From contig CAKVCL010000001.1 in assembly GCA_934725855.1 (NCBI GenBank), positions 186,001 to 250,000 of the forward strand: a DNA stretch of 64,000 bases, in the 5' to 3' direction. The position numbers and the translations under genes were made by a program. Numbering within the stretch: position 1 is the stretch's first letter; every line of letters begins with the position of its first letter. This document shows positions 24,927 through 33,439 of this stretch, in pieces. The DNA comes from an uncultured Cellulosilyticum sp. (GTDB lineage Bacteria > Bacillota > Clostridia > Lachnospirales > Cellulosilyticaceae). The notes below the pieces were generated by a model. It worked only from the letters and a program-made list of their open reading frames with translations. It searched no databases and was not told where the DNA came from.

Positions 24927-25646
24927 CTATTTCTTAAATAAAGCAACTGCTTCTTCTAGCTTAATGGCACCTGTATAAATCGCTTTTCCAATAATTGCCC
25001 CATGTACACCAATTTTTTCAAGAGCTTTTAAATCCTCTAATAAAGATACCCCACCTGAAGCCACAATTTGAAGATTTGTTTCCTCTACAAGCTTCTTGGT
25101 TTCTTCAATATTAGGGCCTTGCATCATGCCATCTTTTGCAATGTCTGTATAAATAACGGTTTGAACGCCCATCTTCTCAAGTTCTTTGCAAAAAGTAAGC
25201 GCAGTGGTATCCGTTACCTCTAACCAACCTTCGATGGCTACCATACCACCTTTTGCATCGACACCGACTACAATTTTCTCAGCGCCAAATGTGTCAATAG
25301 CTTCTTTAACTAATGCGCGATTTTTAATGGCTGCACTTCCTAAAATCACACGATGAACACCACGGTCTAATTGAAGCTTAATATCTTCAATAGAACGAAT
25401 GCCCCCTCCTAACTCAATAGGAATGGAAACACTTGAAACAATCTCTTTAATGGCAGCCTCATTAATGCCTTTTCCCGCTTTAGCACCATCTAAGTCTACA
25501 ATATGTAAAAAGTCCCCACCAAGACTTTCCCATTTCTTAGCCATTTCACCTGGATGATTGCCATAAACAGTGACCTCATTATAATCCCCTTGTAAAAGGC
25601 GGACACATTTGCCATCTTTTAAATCAATTGCTGGATAAAGTTTCAT
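24927..25646 (-). CDS. hisA: ProFAR isomerase
   Basis: The 239-residue TIM barrel has the general base D8 in YPAIDLKDGKCVRL and the second Asp in YTDIAKDGMMQG. It isomerises ProFAR to PRFAR, step 4 of histidine synthesis. The ATG at 25646 is preceded by GGAGG located in the last codons of hisH, so the two genes are coupled. Confidence 0.96.
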   Translation of the reverse strand: MKLYPAIDLKDGKCVRLLQGDYNEVTVYGNHPGEMAKKWESLGGDFLHIVDLDGAKAGKGINEAAIKEIVSSVSIPIELGGGIRSIEDIKLQLDRGVHRVILGSAAIKNRALVKEAIDTFGAEKIVVGVDAKGGMVAIEGWLEVTDTTALTFCKELEKMGVQTVIYTDIAKDGMMQGPNIEETKKLVEETNLQIVASGGVSLLEDLKALEKIGVHGAIIGKAIYTGAIKLEEAVALFKK

Positions 25647-25647
25647 T

Positions 25648-26274
25648 TTACAAGCCTCCAAAATTCTTTAAGATTTTAAGCCCAACGGGTCCACTCTTTT
25701 CTGGGTGGAATTGTGTGGCAAAAACATTATCTTTTTGCGCAGCTACTGCAATACGTGTACCATAGTCTGTATAACAACTTACCACATCTGCCTTTGTTTC
25801 TAAATAATAAGAATGGACAAAATAAACATAGTCTTGTTGTTTAAGGTCCTTAAATAGTGGTTCTGGTTTCACAATTTCAAGGTTATTCCATCCCATATGA
25901 GGCACTTTTAAACTTTCTCCATTTGCAAGAAGCATATTTTCTGGTTTAAAACGAACAATCTCACCAGGGAGCACTCCTAGCCCTTTATATTCTCCATATT
26001 CATAGCTTTTTTCAAAAAGGAGCTGCATGCCTAAACAAATGCCTAAAAAGGGGGTTCCTTTTTTAATGACTTCATCAATCGCCTCGCTCATGCCTGACTC
26101 ATTTAAGGTTGTAATGGCATCACGAAAAGCGCCTACCCCTGGAAGCACCACTTTATCTGCTTTTAATAAGCTTTCTGGATCACTTGTAATATCTGCTTTT
26201 AAATCTAAAGCCGTAAAAGCTTTTTTTACACTCTTTAGATTTCCCATTCCATAATCAATAATTGCAATGCACAT
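25648..26274 (-). CDS. hisH: Imidazole glycerol phosphate synthase, glutaminase subunit
   Basis: The 208-residue class I glutamine amidotransferase has the nucleophile Cys in LGICLGMQLLF and the His-Glu pair in TQFHPEKSGPVG. It supplies ammonia to HisF. The start codon is two bases after the hisB stop codon, with GGAGG in the end of hisB. Confidence 0.96.
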   Translation of the reverse strand: MCIAIIDYGMGNLKSVKKAFTALDLKADITSDPESLLKADKVVLPGVGAFRDAITTLNESGMSEAIDEVIKKGTPFLGICLGMQLLFEKSYEYGEYKGLGVLPGEIVRFKPENMLLANGESLKVPHMGWNNLEIVKPEPLFKDLKQQDYVYFVHSYYLETKADVVSCYTDYGTRIAVAAQKDNVFATQFHPEKSGPVGLKILKNFGGL

Positions 26275-26276
26275 CC

Positions 26277-26867
26277 TTACACCTCCAACATGCCTTTAGT
26301 GGATGCCACACCCTTAATGCGTGGATTCATCGTCACTGCCATCAGTAAAGCTTTAGCAAATGCTTTGCACATGCCTTCGATAATATGATGGTTGTTTTTT
26401 CCTCTTAAAACTTGAATATGTAAATTCATCCCTGCATGAACGGCAACCGCTCTAAAAAACTCTTCTACCATTTCGGTATCAAATTCACCCACACGATCTA
26501 CTGTAAAAGGGGTATCGACATCCACATAAGGTCTACCTGATAAATCAATAGCACATAAAAGAAGGGCTTCATCCATTGGAATAATCGCCTGACCATAACG
26601 ATTAATGCCTTCCTTAGTGCCTAAGGCTTCTTTAATGGCCTGACCTAATACAATCCCTGTATCTTCCACTGTATGATGGCAATCTACTTCTAAATCCCCT
26701 TGTACTTTTACCGTCAAATCACTTAAACTATGCTTCCCTATATGAGTGAGCATATGGTCAAAAAATCCAATGCCTGTATCAATAGTTGTTTTACCTTCAC
26801 CATCTAAATTCAAGCTTAACTGGATTTTGGTTTCCGCTGTATCTCTTTGAATGCTTGATGTTCTCAT
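26277..26867 (-). CDS. hisB: Imidazoleglycerol-phosphate dehydratase
   Basis: The 196-residue protein is the monofunctional dehydratase with its duplicated metal motifs VDCHHTVEDTG and KNNHHIIEG. It carries out step 6. It lacks the N-terminal histidinol phosphatase domain of the enterobacterial bifunctional HisB, so another protein must provide that activity. The start overlaps the hisC stop as ATGA. Confidence 0.96.
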   Translation of the reverse strand: MRTSSIQRDTAETKIQLSLNLDGEGKTTIDTGIGFFDHMLTHIGKHSLSDLTVKVQGDLEVDCHHTVEDTGIVLGQAIKEALGTKEGINRYGQAIIPMDEALLLCAIDLSGRPYVDVDTPFTVDRVGEFDTEMVEEFFRAVAVHAGMNLHIQVLRGKNNHHIIEGMCKAFAKALLMAVTMNPRIKGVASTKGMLEV

Positions 26868-27907
26868 TTTCCCAGCTCCTTTAGTGCCTGTAGTAATTTA
26901 GCATTTTCTTCTGGTGCCCCTATCGTAATGCGATAATAGTTCTTCTCACTTACTGCCATTTGACGAATATAAATCGCTTGTGATTTTAACGCTTCAAAAT
27001 AGCCTTCTGGTAGCTCAGTCCAGATAAAGTTGGCTTCAGATGGATACGTTTTAAAACCAAGTGCTTTAAGTCCTGCATCCATCGTATCTCTTTGACTCAT
27101 AATCTTTTTAGCATTTGCCTTGAAAAGGTCTTTGTGCTCAATCGCCCAAGTCGCTACAAGCTGAGAGAACATATTTAAGTTATAAGGCACTTTAACGGCA
27201 TTAATTAAATCTACGAGTTCTTCACAGGCAATGGCATACCCTACTCTAGCGCCTGCTAAAGCATAAGCTTTTGAAAAAGTACGAAGGACAATGAGATTAT
27301 CATACTTGTTAATAAGTGGAATAACGGAAATGTCTTCACTTGCAAAGTCCTCATAAGCTTCATCCACAATCACAAGCCCCTTAGACAATTTTAAAATCTC
27401 CTCAATATCTTTTTGAGCCATTACGCAACCTGTTGGATTATTAGGATTGCAGATAAAGACAATCTTAGGTTGATCTTTTTCAATCACTGCTTTCATGGCA
27501 TCGACATCATAAGTAAAATCTTCTTTAAGTGGTACCTTAATCCCCATTCCACAGTTTAATAAAGTAAACTGTGCATACATACTAAAAGAAGGATAAGGAA
27601 TAAGTACCTTATCATCCTCATTTAATATACTAGCTAAAATACAGTCAATGAGTTCATCAGACCCTACGCCACATACCACATTTTCTGCTTTCACATCATA
27701 AGCTGTTGCAATCGCCTGCAGCAGCTTAGAACTATCTGTATCTGGATAGCGATTCACCAAGAGCTCTCCTACATGTTCTTTCATATAGTCCATTAGTTCA
27801 TTGGGTGCCCCATAAGGGCTTTCATTGGAATTTAAAATCACCCCTTCTGTTAAGTAAGCTGAGTGATAAGGCTTAAGGGATTGAAAACGCTCTCTTAAAA
27901 AACGCAT
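26864..27907 (-). CDS. hisC: Histidinol-phosphate aminotransferase
   Basis: The 347-residue fold-type I PLP enzyme has the PLP lysine in LRTFSKAYALAGARVGY, the Asp in VIVDEAYEDF and the motif CNPNNPTGCV. It converts imidazole acetol phosphate to histidinol phosphate. Its start overlaps the hisD stop codon (TAATG arrangement), implying coupled translation. Confidence 0.95.
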   Translation of the reverse strand: MRFLRERFQSLKPYHSAYLTEGVILNSNESPYGAPNELMDYMKEHVGELLVNRYPDTDSSKLLQAIATAYDVKAENVVCGVGSDELIDCILASILNEDDKVLIPYPSFSMYAQFTLLNCGMGIKVPLKEDFTYDVDAMKAVIEKDQPKIVFICNPNNPTGCVMAQKDIEEILKLSKGLVIVDEAYEDFASEDISVIPLINKYDNLIVLRTFSKAYALAGARVGYAIACEELVDLINAVKVPYNLNMFSQLVATWAIEHKDLFKANAKKIMSQRDTMDAGLKALGFKTYPSEANFIWTELPEGYFEALKSQAIYIRQMAVSEKNYYRITIGAPEENAKLLQALKELGK

Positions 27908-29208
27908 TATTTTCCCTCCTCATCTAAACGAACTTGAACAGATAAAGCATGCGCATAAAGACTTTCACTTTTAGCAAATTTAACGATATCTTCTCCTAAT
28001 GGTAAAAGCGCATCTTTTGTAAAGGATAAAATGCTGCTTTTCTTAATAAAGTCATCCACGCCAAGTGGGGAGAAGAATCGAGCCGTTCCATTGGTTGGTA
28101 AAACATGGTTAGGGCCTGCCATATAATCTCCAACAGGTTCTGGGGTATAGTGACCAAGGAAAATAGCTCCTGCATTCTTAATCTGAGTAAGCAGTTCAAA
28201 TGGCGCAGCCACTGCAAGTTCTAAGTGCTCTGGGGCAATTTCATTGGCAAGGTCACAAGCTGCTTTCATATCTTCTACAATGATAATCTTAGAAAAACGG
28301 CTTAAAGACTCTTTTAAGATGGCTTGGCGAGGCATCGTTTCATAGAAACGTGCGACTTCTTTTTGAACTTTCTTTGCAAGCTCTTTATCTGGTGTAATTA
28401 AAATACTAGAAGCTAATTGGTCATGCTCCGCTTGAGATAATAAATCTGCTGCAAGGAAGGTTGGACTTGCACTTTCATCCGCAACTACTAAAATTTCACT
28501 TGGTCCTGCAATGGAGTCAATGCTCACATAACCAAATACTTCACGTTTAGCAAGTGCCACATAGATATTACCAGGTCCCACAATTTTATCTACTTTAGGA
28601 ATACTCTCTGTCCCAAAAGCTAATGCCGCAATCGCTTGTGCGCCCCCTACTTTGTAAACTTCTGTAACCCCTGCAATATAAGCCGCTGCAAGCACTTCCT
28701 GACTAAGTTTGCCTTCTTTATTAGCTGGCGTGGTCATCACAATTTGTTTAACGCCTGCTACTTTGGCTGGAATCACGTTCATTAAAACAGAAGAAGGATA
28801 AGCTGCTTTGCCACCTGGTACATAAACTCCTGCTTTTTCTAGTGGCATCACACGTTGACCTAAAATTTCACCGTTTTCTTTGACGTCTATCCATGTATTT
28901 TGTTTTTGTTTTTCGTGGAATGCCTCAATACGGCTTGCTGAAAGCTTCATGGCTTTTTGTAATTCGGGTTCTAAGCCATCAAATGCGGCTTTCATTTCTT
29001 CCATAGATACTTTCACTTTTGAGGCATCCATATCTGGACAGTCAAACGTTCTTGTATATTCAAAAAGAGCCGCGTCCCCTTCATTTTTAACACGTTTTAC
29101 AATCTCTTTAGCAGTAAGGGCGGCTTCTCCAGAATCCATGTTTCCACGTTCTTTTAAAGTGGATTTTAAAGCTTGTAAGTCTTCTTTACTTTGTATGATT
29201 TCAATCAT
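27907..29208 (-). CDS. hisD: Histidinol dehydrogenase
   Basis: The 433-residue protein matches the zinc-dependent dehydrogenase that catalyses the last two oxidations to histidine. Motifs seen include VYVPGGKAAYPSSVLMN, KIVGPGNIYVALAKR and the zinc/catalytic region LSQAEHDQLAS. Length and gene position between hisG and hisC are usual. Confidence 0.96.
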   Translation of the reverse strand: MIEIIQSKEDLQALKSTLKERGNMDSGEAALTAKEIVKRVKNEGDAALFEYTRTFDCPDMDASKVKVSMEEMKAAFDGLEPELQKAMKLSASRIEAFHEKQKQNTWIDVKENGEILGQRVMPLEKAGVYVPGGKAAYPSSVLMNVIPAKVAGVKQIVMTTPANKEGKLSQEVLAAAYIAGVTEVYKVGGAQAIAALAFGTESIPKVDKIVGPGNIYVALAKREVFGYVSIDSIAGPSEILVVADESASPTFLAADLLSQAEHDQLASSILITPDKELAKKVQKEVARFYETMPRQAILKESLSRFSKIIIVEDMKAACDLANEIAPEHLELAVAAPFELLTQIKNAGAIFLGHYTPEPVGDYMAGPNHVLPTNGTARFFSPLGVDDFIKKSSILSFTKDALLPLGEDIVKFAKSESLYAHALSVQVRLDEEGK

Positions 29209-29210
29209 CT

Positions 29211-29846
29211 TTAACCCTCCAATTTGGCTTCAATTTGCTTAATCAGTGTATTAATTTCCTCATGTTTCACTTTATAGCTTGCACTATTAACGATGCATCT
29301 TGCTGAAAGCGGTACAATTTCTTCTAATACAGTGAGCCCATTTTCTTTAAGGGTTTTTCCACTTTCTACAATATCTACAATCACATCTGAAAGCCCCACA
29401 ATAGGTCCTAACTCTACTGAGCCATGTAATTTAATAATTTCTACACTACGGCCCGTTTGATCAAAATATCGTTTTGCAATAAGTGGATATTTGGTCGCTA
29501 CACGAATCAAGTTTCCACTTTCTAAAAGGGCTTTCTTGCTCGGCTTACCTGCAACGGTCATCATACATTTTCCAAACCCTAAATCTAATACTTCATAAAC
29601 TTCTCGATTTTCTTCTAAGATGGTGTCCTTCCCTACAATACCGATATCTGCTACACCATGATCCACATAAGTCGGAACATCTGATGCTTTGGATAAAAAG
29701 AAACGATAGTTCCCATCATCACTTGTAAAAAGTAATTTTCTCGTATCGCCTTCCATCTCTTTGCAAGTAATGCCTAAATCTTTTAATGTGCCCATTGCTT
29801 TTTCTGCAAGTCTTCCTTTTGCTAAAGCAAATGTAATTTGTTTCAT
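29211..29846 (-). CDS. hisG: ATP phosphoribosyltransferase, short form catalytic subunit
   Basis: The 211-residue protein is the short HisG type, lacking the C-terminal allosteric domain. It has the N-terminal TFALAKGRLAEKAM and the PRPP-loop-like DVIVDIVESGKTL. It performs the first, committed step and needs the regulatory partner HisZ, which is encoded directly upstream. Confidence 0.95.
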   Translation of the reverse strand: MKQITFALAKGRLAEKAMGTLKDLGITCKEMEGDTRKLLFTSDDGNYRFFLSKASDVPTYVDHGVADIGIVGKDTILEENREVYEVLDLGFGKCMMTVAGKPSKKALLESGNLIRVATKYPLIAKRYFDQTGRSVEIIKLHGSVELGPIVGLSDVIVDIVESGKTLKENGLTVLEEIVPLSARCIVNSASYKVKHEEINTLIKQIEAKLEG

Positions 29847-29857
29847 GGGTTTTCCTC

Positions 29858-31102
29858 CTATAATTGATTGATTGTCGTTTCTTTATATGTGCCATAAACC
29901 ACATCGTAAACATCGACTCTGTCACCAGATTTAAAATGCATCACTGAGCTTAATCCAGCTTGTTTGGCATAGTCTAAGGCTTCATCAATATCATCTACTA
30001 AACTATTTTCAATAATCATCTGAGCGGCTCGAAGTCCATCACACACTTCCTCACATACTTTGCGTGTTAATGGTGTGCTCACGGCTAATGTACGTTTCGT
30101 TTGACGTTTGTCTAAATCTTTTTGTTTTAATAAACGCTGCATCACAAAGTTTATATTCATTCCAAAACCAACAGCAGGTAAATCTTTACCAAACTTGCAT
30201 AGAAGCTTGTCATAACGTCCACCTTCTACAAGAGCAGCTCCTACACCTAACGTAAAGATTTGGAACATCATACCGGTGTAATATTTTCCATAACTCATTA
30301 AACTAAAATCAAAAGTAATATGTTCACTTATGCCATAGTTTTCAAGCATCTCATAAAGTTTTTCCATTTCTTCAACAGCTGCTTTACTTCTTTGGGATGG
30401 CATCTTAGATTTTACAGTACGTAATAAAGCAATCTGCCCTGAACATTGAATGAGTTCTAATAAAAGCTCTAACGTCTCTGCTTCTATCTTGGCAGATTTT
30501 AAAATACTCTTCACTTTAACCGCATCTTTATGGTCGATGGCTTCAAAAACTTCTTCTTGTTGGCTCTTTTCAAAGCCAAAATCTTCTAATATGTATTCTA
30601 AAAAGGGACTACTTCCAATATGGACTACAAAATCCGTTACCCCTATTTCTTTTAAGCATTTCACTGCAATTTTAATCACTTCTGCATCAGCTGCCATACT
30701 ATTATCGCCAATCAGTTCCACACCTGCTTGCGTAAATTCATGAAGTTTTCCTTGATAACGTTCTGGATAACGAAAGCTATTTGCAAGGTATCCAAAACGT
30801 TGTGGATACGCACCTTCTTGCTTTTGGGTTCCAATCACTCTGGCAATGGAACGGGTCATATCACTTTTAAGCGCCATCAGTTCCCCTTGTCTACTAATCA
30901 AATGATATAAACTCGTTTGTTGATAACTTTCTTCCCCCAATGTAAAAACATCAAGATATTCAATACTTGGGGTTTCTACTAAGTTGTAGCTATTGGTTCT
31001 AAATACTTTTTTGACTTTATTTTGAATCAGCTCTTTTAACGCTGCTTCTTCTCCAATGTAATCTTTTACACCTTCTGGAATATGTAATGCGTAGTTTTTC
31101 AT
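29858..31102 (-). CDS. hisZ: ATP phosphoribosyltransferase regulatory subunit
   Basis: The 414-residue protein is a class II histidyl-tRNA synthetase paralogue (motifs LHIPEGVKDYIGEEA and LVEGGRYDKLLCKFG). It lacks the C-terminal anticodon-binding domain typical of a true synthetase and sits directly before a short hisG, which identifies it as HisZ. It activates HisG and carries the histidine feedback site. I chose the ATG at 31102, six bases after GAGG. It is the first gene of the his operon. Confidence 0.93.
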   Translation of the reverse strand: MKNYALHIPEGVKDYIGEEAALKELIQNKVKKVFRTNSYNLVETPSIEYLDVFTLGEESYQQTSLYHLISRQGELMALKSDMTRSIARVIGTQKQEGAYPQRFGYLANSFRYPERYQGKLHEFTQAGVELIGDNSMAADAEVIKIAVKCLKEIGVTDFVVHIGSSPFLEYILEDFGFEKSQQEEVFEAIDHKDAVKVKSILKSAKIEAETLELLLELIQCSGQIALLRTVKSKMPSQRSKAAVEEMEKLYEMLENYGISEHITFDFSLMSYGKYYTGMMFQIFTLGVGAALVEGGRYDKLLCKFGKDLPAVGFGMNINFVMQRLLKQKDLDKRQTKRTLAVSTPLTRKVCEEVCDGLRAAQMIIENSLVDDIDEALDYAKQAGLSSVMHFKSGDRVDVYDVVYGTYKETTINQL

Positions 31103-31147
31103 AAAGCACCTCACTTTATTATGATAAAGTATTAAATTGTTAAAGAA

Positions 31148-31176
31148 AGTATACTTACATTTTTCTAAAAAATCAA
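31148..31176 (-). promoter_or_regulatory. Promoter of the histidine operon
   Basis: TTGATT and TATACT are separated by 17 bases on the minus strand. The leader before hisZ is only about 40 bases, too short for a T-box or classical attenuator, and no such structure was seen. Confidence 0.7.
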
Positions 31177-31202
31177 GTCTTTATAATAAGTTTCACTCAT
31201 CT

Positions 31203-31373
31203 TTATGCGTTATCCTCCATAACGAGCTTTAAAATGCTCACTGGGCAAGTTTCTCCAGTCTTTAAATCCATATGTTCTAATGCCACTTCTTCTTCGGGAT
31301 TATAAGACACCCAATAAGCTGGTACAATATGTACAAAACCACATTTTTCACATTTATAAAAGTAATTTTCCAT
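31203..31373 (-). CDS. Small Cys-containing protein, zinc-ribbon-like
   Basis: A 56-residue protein starts with NYFYKCEKCGFVHIVPAYW, a CxxC knuckle typical of half a zinc ribbon. A single further Cys in GETCPVSI could complete a metal site. GGGAG lies eight bases before the ATG, and the gene starts 28 bases after the HAD phosphatase gene, so it is probably its co-transcribed neighbour. Its function is unknown. Confidence 0.75.
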   Translation of the reverse strand: MENYFYKCEKCGFVHIVPAYWVSYNPEEEVALEHMDLKTGETCPVSILKLVMEDNA

Positions 31374-31400
31374 TTCACACGCTCCCTTTAAAAATCAAAT

Positions 31401-32057
31401 TTAATGGCTCACTAAAAAGTCTTGAAGCTCTTTTACGGTATTCACTATATAATCAGCACCCGCTCTTTGAAGTTCCCCTTTTTCGGCATATCCAAACTCT
31501 ACTCCTAGGGAATCTAACTGACAAGCTTTTGCCCCTTCCACATCATGTTTACGATCACCAATCATCAAGCAGTGTTTTAAACCTTCTCTAGAAATCTGAG
31601 CTTGCTTAAGGACTTCTTCAATGACTTCAGACTTCTTGGTTCTTGTCTCATCGATTTCGCTCCCCACAATATAAGTAAAATACATATCCAGTTCATACTT
31701 TTCTAAGATACGCCTTGCAAATATTTCTGGCTTGGACGTTGCAAGGGCTAAGGTTTTTCCGCTTGCAACCACTGCTTGAAGCATTTCATAAATGCCTGGA
31801 AGCACCTTATTTTCAAAAATACCAATTTCACTAAATCGCTCTCTAAATTTAGAAATTGCTTCCATCGCTTGCGCTTCATCAAAATGATAGTATTGCATAA
31901 AGGAATCTTTAAGGGGTGGGCCTATAAAAGCAGTGAGTTCATTAGGATCTGCTTCAATCCCAAAGTGTTTGAGTGCATAAGCCACACTTTTTGTAATGCC
32001 TTCCTTTGGATCGGTTAAAGTGCCATCTAAATCAAATAATAATAATTGATAAGTCAT
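31401..32057 (-). CDS. HAD superfamily hydrolase, phosphoglycolate phosphatase-like
   Basis: The 218-residue protein has all HAD motifs: the nucleophile in LFDLDGTLTDPKEG, ALATSKPE, the Lys in RTKKSEVI and the acidic MIGDRKHDVEGAK, with a helical C1 cap. It resembles Gph/PpaX-type phosphatases, substrate unknown. AAGGAGG precedes the ATG. Because the adjacent his operon lacks a histidinol-phosphate phosphatase, that role is conceivable but unproven; a separate promoter lies between them. Confidence 0.88.
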   Translation of the reverse strand: MTYQLLLFDLDGTLTDPKEGITKSVAYALKHFGIEADPNELTAFIGPPLKDSFMQYYHFDEAQAMEAISKFRERFSEIGIFENKVLPGIYEMLQAVVASGKTLALATSKPEIFARRILEKYELDMYFTYIVGSEIDETRTKKSEVIEEVLKQAQISREGLKHCLMIGDRKHDVEGAKACQLDSLGVEFGYAEKGELQRAGADYIVNTVKELQDFLVSH

Positions 32058-32089
32058 TTCTTGCCTCCTTGACTATTTTTCATTTTGTC

Positions 32090-33436
32090 TTATCCTTCAT
32101 AAGTATGGACAGGTTGATTTTTTAGAGCAGGTATTGTCAAGATGCGAATAATGAGCGGAATAACCATTAAAATCCAAACAATAGGTTCTGCTAAAATAAT
32201 CCCCATATATTGCAAACGAGGAGTCAGTAATACAACCACCATTACCTTACCTATTAGTTCAATCCCACTTGAAATAATAGGTGTCTTATGATCACCTAGT
32301 CCTTGCAGTGCATTTCTAAAAATAGAGATAACCGCTGGCACCATATAAAATAATGTATCAATTCTTAAGTATAAGGTAGCCGTATCGATGACTTCTTGAA
32401 TTTTTGTGGCCGTAACCAGCTGAACTAAATAAGGTGAAATCGTATAACTTGCAATGACGACCAAGGCGCACCATGCCCATGTGGCTAGTGTCACCGATTT
32501 GAGCCCTTTTTTAATACGCTCGGTCTTCTTTGCCCCTAAATTTTGACTGCAATAAGTCGCCATGGTCATGCCCATCACACTAAATGGCAACATAAAGATT
32601 TCTGTAATCTTTCTGGCCCCTGTATGAGCTACTATCGTATTTGTTCCAAGGGTATTGATTGCCCCTTGTAAAACGACGGTTCCTAAAGAAACAAGTGAAT
32701 TCATAAGACCCATAGAAAGTCCTGAAGTCATCAATTTTTTCACCCGTAAACGTTTCAAAACAAAATCTTGCTTATGTAGATGCATCATCGGATAACGTTT
32801 CCAAATATAAATGAAACATAAAAATGCTGCTAGACTCTGTGCAATAACGGTTGCATAGGCTGCTCCCTGGGTGCCCATTCCTAAAGACAAAATAAAGAAA
32901 TAGTCTAATCCAATATTCATCAGCGTTGAACCGATTAAAAAACACAAAGGCGCCATGGTGTCTCCAATGGCTCGTAAAATACTTGCACTTATATTATATA
33001 GCATTGCAGCAGTCATACCAATTAAAATCACACGTATATACCCTATGCCATTTTCCATTAAAGCTTCTGGCATATTTAATAAGTATAATAAATCTCGTAA
33101 AAAATAAACACTTACTATTGTTAAAAGAAAAGAAATGGCAAGCCCTAATATTAAGGTGCCTGCTATTTCTTTTCTCATTTCCTCTTCTTGATGGGCCCCA
33201 AAGTCTCTTGCCACCCATATGGCAAATCCATTAGTAAGCCCAATTAAAAAACCGATGATTAAATTGTTAAGGGTACTAGTGGCCCCTACAGCTGCAAGTG
33301 CTTCATTACCTAGTGTACTGCCTACAATTCGGGTATCTACAAGATTATAAAACAGCTGAAAAATATTTCCTAAAAAAATAGGAATAGCAAACTCAATAAT
33401 CAATTTGCCTGGGCTGCCAACTGTTAAATCTTTCAT
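32090..33436 (-). CDS. MATE family efflux transporter
   Basis: The 448-residue protein has about 12 membrane helices and the MATE repeat structure, with family features such as GKLIIEFAIPIFLGNIFQLF at the N-terminus and a second repeat around residue 235. Members export drugs or metabolites in exchange for sodium or protons. It starts three bases after the stop codon of the ligase/acyltransferase-like gene, with AAGGAGG in that gene's end, so expression is coupled. It might export a product linked to that protein, but this is speculation. Confidence 0.92.
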   Translation of the reverse strand: MKDLTVGSPGKLIIEFAIPIFLGNIFQLFYNLVDTRIVGSTLGNEALAAVGATSTLNNLIIGFLIGLTNGFAIWVARDFGAHQEEEMRKEIAGTLILGLAISFLLTIVSVYFLRDLLYLLNMPEALMENGIGYIRVILIGMTAAMLYNISASILRAIGDTMAPLCFLIGSTLMNIGLDYFFILSLGMGTQGAAYATVIAQSLAAFLCFIYIWKRYPMMHLHKQDFVLKRLRVKKLMTSGLSMGLMNSLVSLGTVVLQGAINTLGTNTIVAHTGARKITEIFMLPFSVMGMTMATYCSQNLGAKKTERIKKGLKSVTLATWAWCALVVIASYTISPYLVQLVTATKIQEVIDTATLYLRIDTLFYMVPAVISIFRNALQGLGDHKTPIISSGIELIGKVMVVVLLTPRLQYMGIILAEPIVWILMVIPLIIRILTIPALKNQPVHTYEG

Positions 33437-33439
33437 GAC

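Noticed and set aside
31103..31200. T-box or histidine attenuator before hisZ
   Set aside because: The distance between the promoter and hisZ leaves a leader of only about 40 bases and no terminator or T-box motif is seen.
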